NCBI GenBank assembly: GCA_002344125.1
Contig: DDTQ01000012.1
Coordinates: 443,056-507,055, forward strand
Direction of reading: 5' to 3'
DNA: 64,000 nucleotides
Source: Ignavibacteria bacterium UBA2360
GTDB lineage: Bacteria > Bacteroidota > Ignavibacteria > Tepidaquicellales > OLB5
Shown here: positions 61,157-64,000 of the stretch, piece after piece
Position numbering within the stretch: position 1 is the first letter of the stretch
Layout: every line of letters begins with the position of its first letter
Made by a program: the position numbers and the translations under genes
The notes under the pieces: generated by a model
Databases searched by the model: none
Seen by the model: only the letters and a program-made list of their open reading frames with translations
What the model was told of the DNA's origin: nothing

Positions 61157-61981
61157 TTGAGAAAAGTTATAAGAACAGATGACCACATCACCGCTACCCA
61201 TGATTTCCTCCAAAATCATACAGGCGGCTATACCGCCGATATTGGCATCATACTTGGCACAGGGCTGGGGGGACTTGTAAAAGATATTAACATTCACCAC
61301 CGAATAGATTACAAAGAAATTCCCCACTTTCCCGTTTCAACCGTGGAATCACATCACGGCAATCTGATCCTTGGCGAAATTTCCGGCAAAAATGCCGTTG
61401 TTATGCAGGGCAGATTCCACTACTACGAAAAATATTCCCATGAAGAAATTACCTACCCCGTTCAGGTCATGAAAAAAATGGGGGTTAAGGTTCTTATCGT
61501 TTCCAACGCATGCGGCGGACTCAACCCTATTTATAAAAAAGCTGATCTCATGATAATGCGCGATCATATAAATTTTCACTACGATAGCCCGTTAAAGAAT
61601 TTCAGGTTCCCTTCTTACAACAAACCGCTTTATAGCCCTGAGCTTATCGCGCTGGCTGAAAAAGCTGCGCTCATAAATGAAATAAGTGTCCGCAAGGGTG
61701 TATATCTATCCCTCCACGGACCCGCGCTGGAAACTAAAGCTGAATACGCAATGGTTCGTAAATTCGGCGCGGATGCAGTCGGTATGTCAACCATCCCCGA
61801 AGCGACTGTTGCCTCAAATCTCGGCATAAAAACATTGGGTCTCTCAATAATCACAGATATGGGACTCCCGGATACACTCAAGCCTGCAGTGCTTGCTGAA
61901 ATTCTGGAATCAGCCGCCGAAGCAGAACCTAAAATGACACTCTTGACTCGCAGGACGATTGAAATGCTTTCTTTTAATTAA
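61157..61981 (+). CDS. Purine nucleoside phosphorylase (trimeric type)
   Basis: 274 residues from TTG at 61157. Phosphate-binding loop I-I-L-G-T-G-L-G-G-L, H in V-E-S-H-H-G-N, R-F-H-Y-Y-E, V-S-N-A-C-G-G-L-N-P, and base-binding glutamate in G-P-A-L-E-T-K-A-E, with M-S-T-I-P-E-A-T-V-A and S-I-I-T-D-M-G. All catalytic parts of the PNP/MTAP family are kept, so it should split inosine or guanosine with phosphate. The next gene is a degenerate homologue 26 bp downstream. Confidence 0.93.
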   Translation: MRKVIRTDDHITATHDFLQNHTGGYTADIGIILGTGLGGLVKDINIHHRIDYKEIPHFPVSTVESHHGNLILGEISGKNAVVMQGRFHYYEKYSHEEITYPVQVMKKMGVKVLIVSNACGGLNPIYKKADLMIMRDHINFHYDSPLKNFRFPSYNKPLYSPELIALAEKAALINEISVRKGVYLSLHGPALETKAEYAMVRKFGADAVGMSTIPEATVASNLGIKTLGLSIITDMGLPDTLKPAVLAEILESAAEAEPKMTLLTRRTIEMLSFN

Positions 61982-62007
61982 AATTATGTTCATTTTATAT
62001 ATAATTG

Positions 62008-62838
62008 ATGACAGAACAGAAAAATCAAATTAAACTCTCCGCTGATTTTATCAAAGCTAACTCGCCGTTTAAAGGCAAAGTAAACTTTGCGGTTATGACA
62101 TTCAAAGATCCTGCGTTCTTAAAGGAATATAAGATCGTAAAAAAAATTAATTACTCTGATATTCCGCCCGAATTCACCTCCGGCGATGGTGAGGGCGGTG
62201 AATTTATTTACGCGCAAACCAAAAACGGTAAAAAGAATTTTTACATATTAAACGGGCATCTGAATTTTTATTCCGGCTACAAAATGCGCGAAGCCGCGCA
62301 CCCGGTTTATGTATTGAATGAACTTGGTGTTAAAAATGTAATTGTTGTTGATGAAGCAGGGTATTTAAATCCGCGTTTTAAAACCGGGGGAGTGGCACTC
62401 GTGTACGATCACATAAACCTCATGGGCGATAATCCGCTCATTGGCGAAAACGATAATTCGCTCGGTACCCGTTTCCCCGATATGAGCGATCCATACGATG
62501 AAAAATGGTATAACAACATTGCAGCATTGCTAAGAGAAAAGAAATTCGAATTCTATCCATCGGTCTATCTTGGTGTCACCGGACCCGAAACGGAAACAGA
62601 GGCTGAATGCAGATTTTACCGAGAGATCGGCGCAGATATCCTTGGCTACGCTCTCGTTCCGGAAAACATCGCAATGGTTCACGCGGGAATGAAATGCGCG
62701 GCATTTTGTATGCTTTCCCGTGAACTCGTTGCCGATAGGCTTTTGGAAATTTTACCTGAAGAAAAAAATAAGAACAGAGCAAAAGCTGAAAAGGCATTTG
62801 CTCCAATACTGTCTGAATTAGTCGCATTAGCTAAATAG
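62008..62838 (+). CDS. Divergent PNP homologue, probably not an active phosphorylase
   Basis: 276 residues from ATG at 62008 (a TTG precedes it). It follows the upstream PNP along its length: G-H-L-N-F-Y-S-G-Y against G-R-F-H-Y-Y-E-K-Y, V-V-D-E-A-G-Y-L-N-P against V-S-N-A-C-G-G-L-N-P, and G-P-E-T-E-T-E-A-E-C against G-P-A-L-E-T-K-A-E. The phosphate loop G-T-G-L-G is lost (T-F-K-D-P-A), the phosphate-binding histidine pair is absent and S-I-I-T-D-M is replaced by C-M-L-S-R-E. The glutamate that grips the purine remains. It may bind a purine or the PNP subunit without phosphorolysis. Confidence 0.8.
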   Translation: MTEQKNQIKLSADFIKANSPFKGKVNFAVMTFKDPAFLKEYKIVKKINYSDIPPEFTSGDGEGGEFIYAQTKNGKKNFYILNGHLNFYSGYKMREAAHPVYVLNELGVKNVIVVDEAGYLNPRFKTGGVALVYDHINLMGDNPLIGENDNSLGTRFPDMSDPYDEKWYNNIAALLREKKFEFYPSVYLGVTGPETETEAECRFYREIGADILGYALVPENIAMVHAGMKCAAFCMLSRELVADRLLEILPEEKNKNRAKAEKAFAPILSELVALAK

Positions 62839-62864
62839 ATTAGATTTGAAATCGAGATAATGGT

Positions 62865-62888
62865 AGCACAGACATTCCTGTCTGTGCT
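62865..62888. repeat. AGCACAGACA-TTCC-TGTCTGTGCT hairpin
   Basis: Perfect 10-bp stem with 4-nt loop, 27 bp after the PNP-like stop and 21 bp before the next ATG. No T-run, so a repeat element or mRNA structure rather than a terminator. Confidence 0.65.
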
Positions 62889-62909
62889 TAATAAAATTTT
62901 AATTGCAAA

Positions 62910-63836
62910 ATGGGCGCACTAAAAGAATTACTCGCAACTGGCAGGACTATCATACTTGATAGCGCAATGGGAACCGAGCTTCAAACCCGCGGACTCAGCG
63001 TAAAGCTGCCGCTATGGAGCGCTCAGGCGCTCATCGATAAACCCGATACTGTCCGGCATATCCATATAGATAACATCGATACCGGCGCGGATATCATTAC
63101 AACTAACACATTCCGCACTCAACAAAGAACATACCAAAAGGCTGATCAGAAATATAAGGATATGGATTTTGCGCAAACCGCAAAACACTTCACCACCGAT
63201 GCTGTCGATCTTGCAAAAGATGCCGTTATGATAGCCGCCGAAGAAGATGAAGTTATGGTTGCAGGATGCATTGCCCCGCTTGAAGACAGCTACCGCCCTG
63301 ATCTCACACCCGATACCGATACCCTTTGCACCGAACATTACGAACACATGAAAAATCTTGCCGATGCAGGCGTGGATCTTTTTCTGGCTGAAACATTGAC
63401 CGGCATTCGCGAAATTTCCGCTGTGCTGAATCAGCTTCATAAATTCGGGCTTGATTACATCATCAGCATTACACCGCGCAGCGATAGAGAATTGTTTTCA
63501 GGTGAGCCCATCAGCGAAGCGGTTAGCATCATCAATAAATATTCACCCGATATTTTGAGTATTAATTGCATTCACCCGCATATGGTTGAACCGGTTATAA
63601 ATCATCTTAAAACACTGACGGAAATTCCTCTGGGAGTTTATGCAAACATAGGCGACCCAAATTACAAAGCCGACCCCAAGCACAAAGAAAACGACCCGAT
63701 GAAACGTACCGTTTCACCTGACGAATATCTGAAATACGCGCAGAAATGGAAATCAATGGGTGTTAGAATGATAGGCGGCTGCTGCGGAACAAACCCGCTC
63801 TACATCGCAAAACTCAGCTCATTAAAGAAAAAATAA
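62910..63836 (+). CDS. Homocysteine S-methyltransferase family protein
   Basis: 308 residues, Zn-dependent pfam02574-type barrel. Start D-S-A-M-G-T-E-L-Q-T-R-G, then I-T-T-N-T-F-R-T-Q, first zinc cysteine in I-N-C-I-H-P-H and the cysteine pair in G-G-C-C-G-T-N-P. Members transfer methyl groups from S-methylmethionine, betaine or methyltetrahydrofolate to homocysteine; which donor is used is unclear. It has no folate or cobalamin domain. Last gene of a short plus-strand run after the PNP pair. Confidence 0.92.
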   Translation: MGALKELLATGRTIILDSAMGTELQTRGLSVKLPLWSAQALIDKPDTVRHIHIDNIDTGADIITTNTFRTQQRTYQKADQKYKDMDFAQTAKHFTTDAVDLAKDAVMIAAEEDEVMVAGCIAPLEDSYRPDLTPDTDTLCTEHYEHMKNLADAGVDLFLAETLTGIREISAVLNQLHKFGLDYIISITPRSDRELFSGEPISEAVSIINKYSPDILSINCIHPHMVEPVINHLKTLTEIPLGVYANIGDPNYKADPKHKENDPMKRTVSPDEYLKYAQKWKSMGVRMIGGCCGTNPLYIAKLSSLKKK

Positions 63837-64000
63837 TCATTTCATAAAATTATGGGCTTTTCTTGGAGTGCACTGGCTGTGCCAGTGTTGCTTTTTGCTG
63901 TAATTGCAGAGTCTCCTGCAAGGGACTCTGCGAACTAAACTATCGTAACTCCTTACGAAACTCCTGTTTCGTAAGGAAGAGAAAATTAATCCTTTGCGAG
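63837..64000. repeat. Modular repeat at the window end
   Basis: TTGGAGTGCACTGGC-TGT-GCCAGTG (63864-63888) and GCAGAGTC...GACTCTGCGAA (63906-63935) correspond to two modules of the 17.16-17.44 kb tandem repeat, in the opposite order and with different but still paired stem bases (GCACTGGC here, GCATTGAC there). Confidence 0.65.

Noticed and set aside
61157..61981. MTA phosphorylase rather than PNP
   Set aside because: The sequence ends and base-site region (S-I-I-T-D-M-G) fit the Bacteroidota PNP group at least as well; without a tree the broader PNP name is safer.

Overview
The window looks like a chromosomal segment from an Ignavibacteria-like member of the Bacteroidota/Chlorobiota (FCB) group. 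Four large secreted proteins end in the T9SS-type tail built around N-Y-P-N-P-F-N-P. Several candidate promoters carry a TAnnTTTG -7 box, and the cbb3 oxidase has a fused CcoN-CcoO subunit. This placement is inference from gene content and motifs; there is no rRNA in the window.

Layout. 0-9.5 kb is a minus-strand cbb3 cytochrome oxidase operon: copper ATPase ccoI, ccoS, a PLP-dependent C-S lyase, ccoNO, ccoQ, ccoP, ccoG, ccoH/fixH and a SafE-like protein cut by the window edge. An FNR-like box lies upstream. 9.6-21 kb holds lipoproteins, aquaporin, upp, a bifunctional (p)ppGpp synthetase/hydrolase, a beta-propeller protein and an M28 peptidase, separated by long repeat-filled gaps. 21-23 kb has three small predicted outer-membrane barrels, followed by glmS. 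25.1-30 kb is an odd cluster of NuoN-, NuoK- and NuoJ-like membrane subunits. It also holds a possible NuoL C-terminal remnant, a GIY-YIG protein, and one intact tRNA-Leu(CAA) beside degenerate copies. 30-34 kb has trxA and dnaE. 34.3-39.8 kb has a frameshifted RhuM-Fic gene, a POT peptide transporter and a set of small membrane proteins. 40-46.9 kb is a TetR-HlyD-ABC ATPase x2-ABC permease x2 export operon with one interrupted permease. 47-49.1 kb has an AraC regulator, a VOC protein and an NTF2-like protein. 49.5-58.9 kb is a run of four T9SS cargo genes, including a peptidylarginine-deiminase-family enzyme. 59-64 kb has yggS-divIVA, two purine nucleoside phosphorylase homologues (one apparently inactive) and a homocysteine methyltransferase family gene.

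Two things stand out. First, the NuoJ/K/N-like proteins keep the family fold but have replaced the carboxylates and lysines that carry protons in complex I; this is the best candidate for an undescribed assembly. Second, the intergenic DNA is full of short palindromes, many of them nested: one palindrome sits at the apex of another, in the D and T loops of tRNA-Leu copies, and once in frame inside a T9SS tail. Internal comparison of copies in this window shows the insertion boundaries directly. A second hairpin family has stems that differ between copies while staying paired, next to a conserved flank.
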